Of a stretch of DNA of 64,000 nt, positions 16,976 to 24,838 are shown piece after piece. The notes below the pieces were generated by a model. That model was not told the origin of the DNA and searched no databases. It worked only from the letters and a program-made list of their open reading frames with translations. Position 1 is the first letter of the stretch; each line of letters starts with the position of its first letter. Both the position numbers and the translations under genes were made by a program. The DNA comes from DATKGW01 sp035510605 (GTDB lineage: Bacteria; Patescibacteriota; Saccharimonadia; Saccharimonadales; CAIOMD01), in NCBI GenBank assembly GCA_035510605.1, contig DATKGW010000012.1, positions 67,105-131,104 on the forward strand, read 5' to 3'.

Positions 16976-17794
16976 ATGATGGTAGAAGAAGTCGAGAACA
17001 CAGAGCTTAAACAACCGCGATCAGAGGCTAAAACCGAACCACAAAAAACCAAAAAACACCGAAAATGGCCATGGATTGTCGGCATCATCGTCATAATTCT
17101 TTTAATCCCTATTCTGGTGCTTGGTTATTTCGGTTTTGTACCAGGAGTTTCCGCCATTATGGGTGCTAATAAAGCAAAAGATTTAGGCATACACTGGACG
17201 GCCGCCGATTATGCCAGTTACCAACAAAAAACTGGCGCCCAGTTTTTAAATTTTGCCAACGCACCAGATAACCCAAACCGCCCGGGTAAAAAATTGGTTT
17301 TTGCCGATCCCAAACAGATGGACGTTAATTTAACAGAGCAAGAAATAACCGCCACAATAAATTCGGTTGGCTGGTTGTGGATGCCAATTAAAAACGCCCA
17401 GGTGCGCTTTGGTGATGGCACGGTAGAAATATCCGGCAATGTTAACGCCCAGTATATCCCTAATTTTGTTAATTTTATCGGCTCTGTCGGTTATCCAGAA
17501 TCAGAGGTGAATCAAGCCACCAGATGGGCAAAACTTTTAGGTAGCCCGGCAATTTACATCAAAGCCAGCGCATCCGTTACAAATGATGTTTTAACGCTAA
17601 ACGTTACCCAGGCAAAAGTTGGGCGGTTTAGTTTACCAATGGATATAACCAGTAATGTTTTAACTAACGGAACCGGTAGTATAAAAACCCAAGCTACCAG
17701 CGAAGGTTACGAGGCCAAAAATGTAACTTTTGCCAACGGCCAGATGCACTTTGTCGGCACCACCCCCACTACTGTGTACGTAAAGAAGAATTAA
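16976..17794 (+). CDS. Unknown single-pass membrane protein with large external domain
   Basis: 272 residues. A charged N-terminal tail of about 35 residues (Lys/Glu/Pro rich) precedes a transmembrane helix near residues 38-60 (WIVGIIVIILLIPILVLGYF). The remaining 210 residues look like an extracytoplasmic beta-rich domain, with NLTEQEITATINSV and VRFGDGTVEISGNV. GGAG lies 5 bases before the ATG. Family unknown. Its stop shares the TTAA tetranucleotide with the stop of the convergent radical SAM gene. Confidence 0.75.
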   Translation: MMVEEVENTELKQPRSEAKTEPQKTKKHRKWPWIVGIIVIILLIPILVLGYFGFVPGVSAIMGANKAKDLGIHWTAADYASYQQKTGAQFLNFANAPDNPNRPGKKLVFADPKQMDVNLTEQEITATINSVGWLWMPIKNAQVRFGDGTVEISGNVNAQYIPNFVNFIGSVGYPESEVNQATRWAKLLGSPAIYIKASASVTNDVLTLNVTQAKVGRFSLPMDITSNVLTNGTGSIKTQATSEGYEAKNVTFANGQMHFVGTTPTTVYVKKN

Positions 17795-18924
17795 TCTTGT
17801 TCTACAAATCCGAAATAATCTTCAAACTTAATTTCATCACCTTTTCCACCATTTCTCTTTAGCCATAAATTAGCTAGGCGGATTACTTCGTGAGCTTGTT
17901 CTTCTGTCTCGATTTCGTCTAGTTCTTCGTTTATAGACCCGATACCCTCCCAAAGCCTGGCCCAAACCGGCATATCAGCAGTTGCATCCAACCAATCTCT
18001 TGTATAATCACCACCTTTTTCAATATCAAAATCTATACGGAGATCCTCTGATTTTGACATAACAACCGGCAAACTATCTTTGAGAATATTACCCAAGTTC
18101 CTCCTTTGCGATACAGAACACCAATTATAGTAGTTGACATCACCGTTAGGACGCAAAAACATATAGGGATGGGCTAACTCGTCTTTGCGGGCGACAAAGC
18201 AAACTCTATCATCGCCTATTCGCTGCATAGTTTCTTCCATTCGTAAGAAATCAGCTAGCAAACAATCTGTACCTCCTGCGGCGGTTGTGCCTGGATTGCT
18301 TAGCGTGTCTGCAGATATATAGCTTTTTTTAACTTTTTCTTGATCATCGCCGGCATATTGCAGCCAACCCTGCCGTGCTAGGTCGTCATTATATTCGTAT
18401 ATGCGCCAAAACTTAAAATTATGCTGGCACAAAAAGTCATAAAGTGCTGGTATATCACCAGAATTTAAGTTTGTAAAAACAGTATGCCAGCCCAGGTTTA
18501 TGCCCCTGTTATTAATGCTATCGGCTAAATTTTCTATGTTATCAAATACCGGTAAGAACTGCTGACTACGTAGTTGCGACTGCCTTGTCCTATCCGTTGT
18601 ATCTATTGGTAAAGCAATTTCGTCTACCAAGCCCGTTAGCTCATCTAACCGCTCTTCCGTTAAATACAGGCCGTTGGTGTGCAGGCTTGTATATATTCCA
18701 CCGTCTTTAAGCGTTTTTAAGACATCTTTAATATTACTAGCCAATAAAGGCTCACCTCCACCTAGTACAACTGATTTTATGCCATTCGCGACGAGTTCCT
18801 TGGCAAGCTTTGTGTCTTGTTCTAAATTAATAGCTTGCTGTACCGCCAATGGGCCAAAACAATAAGAGCAACGTGGTAAATTGCACCCTTCCCGAAGGAA
18901 CCAGTGCGTTTGTTCTCCAGCCAT
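17791..18924 (-). CDS. Radical SAM protein with CX4CX2C cluster motif
   Basis: 377 residues. The N-terminal GCNLPRCSYCFGP binds a 4Fe-4S cluster by Cys14, Cys19 and Cys22, spaced CX4CX2C instead of the usual CX3CX2C. The GGEP motif (VVLGGGEPLLASN) and SLHTNGL follow, so the SAM-binding barrel is complete. Additional cysteines (CQHNF, TDCLLAD, RVCFVARK, NWCSVSQ) could bind a second cluster, SPASM-like, but I cannot assign one. Substrate unknown. It is a stand-alone gene, possibly leaderless (TATAAT 4, TACAAT 9 bases before the ATG). Confidence 0.82.
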   Translation of the reverse strand: MAGEQTHWFLREGCNLPRCSYCFGPLAVQQAINLEQDTKLAKELVANGIKSVVLGGGEPLLASNIKDVLKTLKDGGIYTSLHTNGLYLTEERLDELTGLVDEIALPIDTTDRTRQSQLRSQQFLPVFDNIENLADSINNRGINLGWHTVFTNLNSGDIPALYDFLCQHNFKFWRIYEYNDDLARQGWLQYAGDDQEKVKKSYISADTLSNPGTTAAGGTDCLLADFLRMEETMQRIGDDRVCFVARKDELAHPYMFLRPNGDVNYYNWCSVSQRRNLGNILKDSLPVVMSKSEDLRIDFDIEKGGDYTRDWLDATADMPVWARLWEGIGSINEELDEIETEEQAHEVIRLANLWLKRNGGKGDEIKFEDYFGFVEQD

Positions 18925-18979
18925 ATTAATTATATTGTACTATATTTGACGCTATAGCTATTTAATGCTTATGGTTCCA

Positions 18980-19432
18980 TCACAGATTATCCAGCTCTTG
19001 GTTGCGGCGGATAAACCGCGCGGCATTGGCAAAAGGTGTATTAAGCCAAGCCTCTATTATCACAAAAACTTTTTGGTCGCTTGGTGTTTTAAACAGTTCG
19101 GCGGGCAAGGCAAGCACATTGCTATCTTCGTCATTGCGGGTACATTTGGCTGCTTCAACGTTATAACCCAACCCTGCCCTAATGCCCTTAAACCGATTGG
19201 CAGCCATGGCCATCCCTTGTCCACTGCCACAAATAAGTATGGCCCGCGAATCGGCGTCTTGGCTGCTTAATACTTTATTAGCCGCTTTGGTGGCAAACAC
19301 CGGAAAATCATCTTCCGGATTAAACTGCTCGTCGCCAATATCTTCGGCCTCATAGCCGGCCTTTTTTAGATAATTAAGCACTTCTTGTTTGGCCACATAG
19401 CCTCTGTGATCGGCACCAACGTAAATTTTCAT
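18980..19432 (-). CDS. rpiB: Ribose 5-phosphate isomerase B
   Basis: Interconverts ribose 5-phosphate and ribulose 5-phosphate. The start is ATG at 19432, giving MKIYVGADHRGYVAK, the normal RpiB N-terminus; the open frame to 19486 extends into gap and is not used. 150 residues. ADHRGY and ILICGSGQGMAMAANR (catalytic Cys and anion-binding loop) are conserved. It begins 4 bases after the gap stop, so it is co-transcribed with GAPDH and links the pentose pathway with glycolysis. Confidence 0.95.
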   Translation of the reverse strand: MKIYVGADHRGYVAKQEVLNYLKKAGYEAEDIGDEQFNPEDDFPVFATKAANKVLSSQDADSRAILICGSGQGMAMAANRFKGIRAGLGYNVEAAKCTRNDEDSNVLALPAELFKTPSDQKVFVIIEAWLNTPFANAARFIRRNQELDNL

Positions 19433-19436
19433 AGTT

Positions 19437-20501
19437 TTAGGATATGTGAGCTTCCTCTGGCTCCGGATAATTTTGCTTTGTATCACCGGTATTTAACAGT
19501 CGGCCGACATCAGCCACCAATTCGATGAGACGGTTACTGTGGCCCCATTCGTTATCGTACCAAGCCAGCACTTTTACCAGGTTACCGCCGACTACGTTAG
19601 TTAAATTTAAATCAATAATTGCCGAGTGGCTGTTGCCGATAAAATCACTGCTGACTAGTTCCTCATCTGTCACAGCCAAAATACCTTGGTAATAGGCATC
19701 GGCGGCGGCTTTTTTGAATACCCCGTTTACTTCTTCTACAGACGTTTGGCGACTTATATCTACCGCAAAATCGGCCAAAGACACAACCGAAGTGGGGACG
19801 CGAACCGATAAACTATTAATTTTACCATCAAGCTCCGGCAGAACCTTTACAGCGGTCGCACTTGCCCCAGTATTGGCCGGTATAATATTTTCGCTTGCCG
19901 CCCTGGAAGTCCGTAACTCTTTGTTCGGCGCGTCTTGCAGACGTTGGTCGGCAGTGTAGCTGTGCACAGTAGTCATCAAGGCCTTTTCTATTCCAAAACT
20001 ATGGTTAAGAATGTCCAGCACAGGTGTAACGCAGTTTGTCGTACAACTACCAACACTGATAATATCTCCACTGGTTTTTAAGCTGTCTTCGTTAACACCG
20101 ATTATTATCGTATCGGCTCCCTCACCTTTAGCCGGAGCGCTAATGACTACTTTTTTAGCGCCAGCCGAATCAATGTGGGCCTTGGCTTTTACCGGGTCAC
20201 TAAAGTATCCGGTTGCTTCGATTACAATGTCGACACCCAAATCACCCCACGGTAGTAAGGCCGGGTCGGCCTGTTTTAAAACTTTTATGGCTTTTTCATC
20301 AACAATTATATTTTCATCATTATATGTGACTTTGTGGCCGTAGGTACCGTAAGTAGTGTCGTGTTTTAAGAGATAAGCCAGGGTTCTGGCGTCAGATATA
20401 TCGTTGATGGCTACCACTTCTAAATCGCTACGCTCAAAAGCTACTTTAAAAGCATTGCGACCGATACGCCCGAATCCATTTATTGCGACTTTTGTTTTCA
20501 T
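19437..20501 (-). CDS. gap: Glyceraldehyde-3-phosphate dehydrogenase, type I
   Basis: NAD(P)-dependent oxidation and phosphorylation of glyceraldehyde 3-phosphate. 354 residues. The Rossmann motif INGFGRIGRNAF is at the N-terminus, AINDI supplies a coenzyme contact, the nucleophile is Cys153 in SCTTNC, and the C-terminal WYDNEWGHSNRLIELV is standard. About 15 residues extend beyond the usual C-terminus. A purine-rich AAGGGGTGGA precedes the ATG, so this gene is leadered. rpiB follows 4 bases later. Confidence 0.97.
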   Translation of the reverse strand: MKTKVAINGFGRIGRNAFKVAFERSDLEVVAINDISDARTLAYLLKHDTTYGTYGHKVTYNDENIIVDEKAIKVLKQADPALLPWGDLGVDIVIEATGYFSDPVKAKAHIDSAGAKKVVISAPAKGEGADTIIIGVNEDSLKTSGDIISVGSCTTNCVTPVLDILNHSFGIEKALMTTVHSYTADQRLQDAPNKELRTSRAASENIIPANTGASATAVKVLPELDGKINSLSVRVPTSVVSLADFAVDISRQTSVEEVNGVFKKAAADAYYQGILAVTDEELVSSDFIGNSHSAIIDLNLTNVVGGNLVKVLAWYDNEWGHSNRLIELVADVGRLLNTGDTKQNYPEPEEAHIS

Positions 20502-20555
20502 TCCACCCCTTGTTATCTAATCTTACTTTCTCACTAAACCAAAGCAATATCAACT

Positions 20556-21092
20556 TTATTTTTGGGCTAGCTTAATCGATTCTGAAACAACTTTTTTGGC
20601 TGTAGCAGCGTCGCCCCAACCGTTAAACTGCATTTTGACGCCCTGCCAGTTATTCTTCCAATCTTTATAATGGCTGTAAAAATGTTCGACAATCTTTTTA
20701 AAATTAGGGCCTAAATTTTCAACTTCATTGATATAGTCACTGGTAATATCGTCGGCTGGTACACAAATTAATTTTTCGTCTTTTTCGCCGTCATCTACCA
20801 TATACAAAACTCCGATTGGGCGGGCAGGAATAACCGCACCACCCGGGACGCTTTCATCGATGATCAGCAAAGCGTCAAGCGGGTCACCGTCTTCACAAAG
20901 TGTGTCAGGAATATAACCATAATCTGCCGGATATACCATGCTAGTGGCATTAACACGGTCTAACATTATTCGGCCGGAGCCTTTATCCATTTCGTATTTG
21001 TTGTGCCCTTTGCCTTTTTGAATCTCAATAATTACATTTACAACTTCGGGCGCTTTATCGCCGTAACCAACATCTTTGCAATCACAAGCCAT
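20556..21092 (-). CDS. ppa: Inorganic pyrophosphatase, family I
   Basis: Hydrolyses pyrophosphate released by biosynthetic reactions. 178 residues, the usual bacterial size. YPADYGYIPDTLCEDGDPLDALLI contains the metal-binding aspartates (signature DGDPLD), and DIPARP-like VIPARPIGVLYMVDDGEKDEKLI follows. AAGGAG lies 6 bases before the ATG, and the transcript probably starts from the shared AGTATACT element in the 41-base gap to the divergent phosphodiesterase gene. Confidence 0.96.
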   Translation of the reverse strand: MACDCKDVGYGDKAPEVVNVIIEIQKGKGHNKYEMDKGSGRIMLDRVNATSMVYPADYGYIPDTLCEDGDPLDALLIIDESVPGGAVIPARPIGVLYMVDDGEKDEKLICVPADDITSDYINEVENLGPNFKKIVEHFYSHYKDWKNNWQGVKMQFNGWGDAATAKKVVSESIKLAQK

Positions 21093-21119
21093 TATTTTCT
21101 CCTTAATTTTCTTAAACTT

Positions 21120-21127
21120 AGTATACT
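21120..21127. promoter_or_regulatory. Bidirectional palindromic -10 between ppa and the phosphodiesterase gene
   Basis: AGTATACT reads the same on both strands, giving TATACT towards ppa and TATACT towards the phosphodiesterase gene. The plus-strand TATACT ends 6 bases before the GTG start, a leaderless arrangement. The minus-strand copy lies 27 bases before ppa, leaving room for its AAGGAG site. Confidence 0.55.
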
Positions 21128-21133
21128 ATATCC

Positions 21134-21784
21134 GTGAAGAAAGAATGGTTGATTGCCCACCGCGGTGCCCAGTGCGACGGACGCGAAAATACTTTAGCCG
21201 CTTTTGAGGCAACAAAAAACTACCCATTGGGTTGGGTGGAATTTGACCTGCATAAAACTGTCGATAATATAGCTGTGTGCCACCACAATGCAAATGTAAA
21301 TGGCGTAGAAATCGCCTCCCACACTTTTGAACAGTTAAAGGCGAGCGACCCGGAATTGCTGACTTTTGACGAAGTTATAGAGGCAATGCCTGACAATATT
21401 CCCTTTATAGTTGAAATTAAGGCCTACGGCGTAGCCCCGCTTATTTTTAAGCAGCTTAAAGCCAATCCAACCTGGCGAGCGGTCAGTTATAAACGCAGCG
21501 AGCTAAAAAATTTAATAAAAATGGGGATTAATAAAAACAGATTGATGCTGCATCAAAAGAACCCGATTTTTCACATCAGGCATGCCAAAGAAGATGGTCT
21601 GTTGGGTGTAACAAAGAGTACGTATCGGTTGTCTCCTCTGTTTTTCTGGCGAGCCCATAAAAATGGCTTATACGGCTATGTCTTTACAGTAAACTCGTTG
21701 TGGTATGCGTGGCTAATCCGCAAATTATATCCTTATGTTGGCATCTGCACCAACAGGCCGGATTTATTACAAAGATTAAAATAG
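21134..21784 (+). CDS. Glycerophosphodiester phosphodiesterase family protein
   Basis: Hydrolyses glycerophosphodiesters to an alcohol and glycerol 3-phosphate. 216 residues, with no signal peptide, so cytoplasmic. The start is GTG, giving MKKEWLIAHRG; IAHRGAQCDGRENTLAAFEA and VEFDLHKTVDNIAVCHHNA carry the family metal ligands (HRG, E/D and H). The C-terminal VFTVNSLWYAW and GICTNRPDLL fit the barrel end. There is no ribosome site; the TATACT 6 bases upstream makes this a clear leaderless candidate. It could help recycle host- or self-derived phospholipid head groups (inference). Confidence 0.9.
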   Translation: MKKEWLIAHRGAQCDGRENTLAAFEATKNYPLGWVEFDLHKTVDNIAVCHHNANVNGVEIASHTFEQLKASDPELLTFDEVIEAMPDNIPFIVEIKAYGVAPLIFKQLKANPTWRAVSYKRSELKNLIKMGINKNRLMLHQKNPIFHIRHAKEDGLLGVTKSTYRLSPLFFWRAHKNGLYGYVFTVNSLWYAWLIRKLYPYVGICTNRPDLLQRLK

Positions 21785-21806
21785 CAACAGTGCTAATATT
21801 ATAATT

Positions 21807-22136
21807 ATGAAGAGAGTGGCAGTGTTTTTTGTAATTGTCATTATTTGTTTGGCGGCCTTGCTGATATTTGCAATTCACACTCAGTCGCCGCTACCAAATT
21901 CTGCAGTCGGAGTTGCTAGCGAGATAAAAGGTGCAGAAGTTTCCAAACACAACAAAAGCACCGATTGCTGGACATCAATCGGTGGCAGTGTATACGACTT
22001 AAGCGTATATTTTAATGCCAACCCAGATCAGGATGCTTCAAAATTCTGCGGCCTTATAGAACCCGGCGCCACATTACCGACAAACTTAAAAGCAGAAACG
22101 CTTAGTACTTATTCTATTGGTGTTTTAACACCGTAG
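21807..22136 (+). CDS. Secreted cytochrome b5-like protein without heme histidines
   Basis: 109 residues with an N-terminal signal or anchor helix (residues 3-22). The external part, VSKHNKSTDCWTSIGGSVYDLSVYFNANPDQ, matches the start of the cytochrome b5-like heme/steroid-binding fold. The usual HPGG heme-ligand motif reads NPDQD here, and the second ligand histidine is also absent from the short C-terminal part. It may bind another ligand or no heme. Two cysteines (DCWTS, KFCGL) may form a disulphide. It lies 22 bases after the phosphodiesterase gene; TAATAT sits 7 bases before the ATG. Confidence 0.75.
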   Translation: MKRVAVFFVIVIICLAALLIFAIHTQSPLPNSAVGVASEIKGAEVSKHNKSTDCWTSIGGSVYDLSVYFNANPDQDASKFCGLIEPGATLPTNLKAETLSTYSIGVLTP

Positions 22137-22146
22137 TTTTAGCATT

Positions 22147-22728
22147 CTACTGCGGTAACAATACTGCATCAACAATGTAAATTGTGCCGTTAGAGGCAAC
22201 TATCGGGCCTTTTACTACATTGGCTTGGTCGCCCTTGGCGTCTGTAAATATGGGTTTACTGCCTTGTAAATTAGCAATAATCTCTTGGCCTTCGTTGGTT
22301 TTAATCTTGGTATTATCCGGGATATTTTTAGTATCTATAGAAACGGTAGCCATATGATATTTTGTAATATCGGTTGCCGCGGTTTGATTTTGGCCGGTTA
22401 AAAGTTGATCGCTATAGCTTGACGGCAAAGTTTTAAAAGCCATGTTGTTGGGCACAATGACCAGTAATGTGGTACCGGAGCTTGCCGTTTTTAGCTGGTC
22501 AACCAAGCTGGCATTTGTAAGAAGTTTATAAAAATTGCTCAGCGAGCTATCATTTTGGATGTAGCTGGCAATATCTTTAGAGCTATTACTGACTTTGGTT
22601 GGCGAATAGCTATTTGCATCTGTTGGATTGTTAGAGCTACTACCGCCATACAAAATATACCAGATTGCACCAAGCGCTATTATCACCAGAATAATTATTA
22701 CTATTGTATAAATCTTTTTCTTTGGCAC
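22147..22728 (-). CDS. Membrane-anchored fasciclin-domain protein
   Basis: 193 residues with a GTG start, since GAGGTAG lies about 4-10 bases upstream. A transmembrane anchor spans residues 5-27, followed by a Ser/Asn-rich linker. The fasciclin (FAS1) domain covers about residues 50-193, with the H1-like TTLLVIVPNNMAFKTLP and the H2-like GTIYIVDAVLLPQ at the end. FAS1 domains mediate surface adhesion; in an episymbiont a role in cell contact is possible (inference). Convergent with the cytochrome b5-like gene, 10 bases apart. Confidence 0.85.
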   Translation of the reverse strand: MPKKKIYTIVIIILVIIALGAIWYILYGGSSSNNPTDANSYSPTKVSNSSKDIASYIQNDSSLSNFYKLLTNASLVDQLKTASSGTTLLVIVPNNMAFKTLPSSYSDQLLTGQNQTAATDITKYHMATVSIDTKNIPDNTKIKTNEGQEIIANLQGSKPIFTDAKGDQANVVKGPIVASNGTIYIVDAVLLPQ

Positions 22729-22792
22729 TTGTCTACCTCGCTTAGTAACTTATAAAAAGTATAAACCAAGTGAGGGCTAAAGCGCTAGCTTT

Positions 22793-23863
22793 TTAAGATT
22801 CTAAGAATTCGCGGATGCGCAGGGCAGCCGTGGCGCCTTCGCCGACAGCACTGGCAATTTGCATGGTAGCGCCGCTGCGTACATCGCCGGCGGCAAAAAC
22901 ACCTTTTAGGTTAGTCCGCATACATTCATCGGTTTTGATAAACCCAATCGGGTCAAATTCCAAACCAGAAGTTCGCAAAAAAGCTGTATTGGGGCTCAAA
23001 CCAATAAACACAAATACACCGTCGGGGGTAAATTCTACCTTTTTGCCGGATTTTACATCGGTACCGATAACCTTGTTAACAAATTTACCATCACCGATAA
23101 TTTCGTCTATTGTTACACCTATATGCACGGTAATCTTATCGTTCTTTTCTAATTGGTGGAGTAAGACATCACTGGCTTTTAGCTTACTGCGAACCAGCAA
23201 GTCTATATGCGATGCAAAACGGGTTAAAAATAATGATTCTTGGACAGCCGAATTGCCACCGCCCACAACCACCAGTTTTTTGTTACGGTAAAAGGCGCCG
23301 TCACAAGTGGCGCAGTAATGAACTCCGCGGGCATAGTAGGTGTCTTCACCCGGAATGCCAAGTTTTTTATATTCGCTGCCGGTGGCAATCAAAACCGCCC
23401 TCGCGTAACGATCGCCATCGGTAGTTGCCACTTTAATATTATCGTCAAGCCTCTCGATATTTGTCACTTCGGCCAATTCAATTTTGGTACCAAAACGCTC
23501 GGCCTGCTTACGCAAGTTCTCGGCTAATTCGAGCCCGTCAATACCATCCGGAAAACCGGGGTAATTATCAACCCTGTCGGTTACCGCCGCCAAGCCGCCA
23601 ATCACCGCTTTTTCGTAAAGCACGGTCTCTATATCTTCGCGGGTAGTGTAAATGGCAGCCGTTAACGCTGTCGGTCCGGCACCTATCATAATAACGTCAT
23701 GGTTGGGGATGGTTTTTTCTTGAGCATCTACTTTTGTATCAAATAATGGTTTTAGATCATCAGTCATCGGTAATTTCTTAATTGTAGGCTTAGCTACCGT
23801 TGCTGATACAGAGCAAACATTTGCCACTTCACCAAGATTCTGTTGATTTTTTGTGTCTGCCAT
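22793..23863 (-). CDS. trxB: Thioredoxin reductase-like flavoprotein
   Basis: Passes electrons from NADPH through FAD to a thioredoxin or glutaredoxin-like partner. 356 residues, longer than usual (about 310) because of a 55-residue N-terminal extension of unknown role. The FAD motif reads GAGPTA (residues 61-66; usual GxGxxG), the redox pair is CATC (Cys184, Cys187), the NADPH motif is GGGNSAVQES, and FAAGDVRSGATMQIASAVGEG is the C-terminal FAD site. It is 10 bases downstream of the glutaredoxin-like gene and likely reduces that protein. Confidence 0.92.
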   Translation of the reverse strand: MADTKNQQNLGEVANVCSVSATVAKPTIKKLPMTDDLKPLFDTKVDAQEKTIPNHDVIMIGAGPTALTAAIYTTREDIETVLYEKAVIGGLAAVTDRVDNYPGFPDGIDGLELAENLRKQAERFGTKIELAEVTNIERLDDNIKVATTDGDRYARAVLIATGSEYKKLGIPGEDTYYARGVHYCATCDGAFYRNKKLVVVGGGNSAVQESLFLTRFASHIDLLVRSKLKASDVLLHQLEKNDKITVHIGVTIDEIIGDGKFVNKVIGTDVKSGKKVEFTPDGVFVFIGLSPNTAFLRTSGLEFDPIGFIKTDECMRTNLKGVFAAGDVRSGATMQIASAVGEGATAALRIREFLES

Positions 23864-23873
23864 AAATAGTTAT

Positions 23874-24122
23874 TTAAGTCACTGCTGGCGCTAATTTTGC
23901 CAGATTATATCCTACTATCACTTCTTTACTATCATCCTGTCTGGTAACTATTGTCACAGGCACTGCCATTTGCCCGCTAAACTCAACCGCCTCTTTAGCC
24001 CGTTCCGGATGCTCATCAAGGTTAACTTCGCTATAAGAAAAGCCTTTGGCAGTCAACCACTTTTTTACCATAACGCAATAAGCACAGGTATTGGTCGTAT
24101 AGATTGTTATGTCTTTTGTCAT
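23874..24122 (-). CDS. Glutaredoxin-like protein (CAYC)
   Basis: 82 residues, one thioredoxin-fold domain. The active site is TNTCAYC (Cys13, Cys16) and the cis-proline region MAVPVTIV is kept; VNLDEHPE follows the fold of NrdH/glutaredoxin proteins. It shares an operon with thioredoxin reductase and no glutathione genes are seen nearby. An NrdH-like role, reduced directly by the reductase, is therefore more likely than glutathione dependence (inference). AAAGGA lies about 9 bases before the ATG. Confidence 0.9.
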   Translation of the reverse strand: MTKDITIYTTNTCAYCVMVKKWLTAKGFSYSEVNLDEHPERAKEAVEFSGQMAVPVTIVTRQDDSKEVIVGYNLAKLAPAVT

Positions 24123-24211
24123 TTTTAAATATCCTTTTGTTACTTTACTTTTTATAGTTTATTATGTTAATGATTAAATGTCAAACACTATATATGGTGT
24201 ACTAAGCCCTT

Positions 24212-24754
24212 CTACTGACCTATTTTAAGCAATTGTACGTCAAATACAAGTGCTGCATTGGCCGGAATGCCGGAGCCTTGGGGTGGATTGGCGCCATATG
24301 CCAAATTCGATGGAATTATTAAGCGCCGCGTTCCACCAACCTTCATCCCCGGTATACCTTTTGTCCAACCGGCAATAACTTGGTTTAAGGGAAAGCTGAC
24401 GGCTTGGCCACTGTCTAGAGAACTCTGAAAGATGGTGCCGTCGCTAGCTGTCGCCCCGGTATAATTTACCGTAACCGTATCACCAGCTTTAACTTCTGCC
24501 CCGGTACCCTGCGTTAAATCAATAATTTGTAAGCTACTAACCGTGCCAACCGGATTATAGTTTGATAATTTAGTTCCTTGCAATTTTTTACCTCCCGAAT
24601 TAGTTTGCTGGTTCAAGGCTGCCTGAATCTGTTGATCTTGGCTCTGTTGGCTTTGGGTGGCTAAAATGTAATAGGCAATTCCACCGATTGTTGAGCCTAA
24701 AAACAACAGAGCCAAAACCAAAGAAACAATTCTTTGGGTTTTTGTTGTTGACAT
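24212..24754 (-). CDS. Membrane-anchored FKBP-type peptidyl-prolyl isomerase
   Basis: 180 residues. An N-terminal transmembrane helix (about residues 9-30) is followed by a Gln/Asn-rich spacer to about residue 65. The FKBP domain occupies residues 73-180: VKAGDTVTVNYTGATASDGTIFQSS, VIAGWTKGIPGMKVGGTRRLIIPSNLAYG and ALVFDVQLLKIG, with the usual aromatic active-site residues. It acts outside the membrane in folding of secreted proteins. GGGAG precedes the ATG and a TATAAT lies further upstream, so this transcript has a leader. Confidence 0.93.
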   Translation of the reverse strand: MSTTKTQRIVSLVLALLFLGSTIGGIAYYILATQSQQSQDQQIQAALNQQTNSGGKKLQGTKLSNYNPVGTVSSLQIIDLTQGTGAEVKAGDTVTVNYTGATASDGTIFQSSLDSGQAVSFPLNQVIAGWTKGIPGMKVGGTRRLIIPSNLAYGANPPQGSGIPANAALVFDVQLLKIGQ

Positions 24755-24838
24755 AATTTCTCCCTAACTAGATGTTTATTATATCAAGGTTGAGTAGAGA
24801 CAACCACAGTTAAAATGACGTTAAATTTACTTTAAAAT

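Noticed and set aside
19433..19486. An N-terminal extension of RpiB
   Set aside because: It reads inside gap; MKIYVGADHRG at 19432 is the normal RpiB start.
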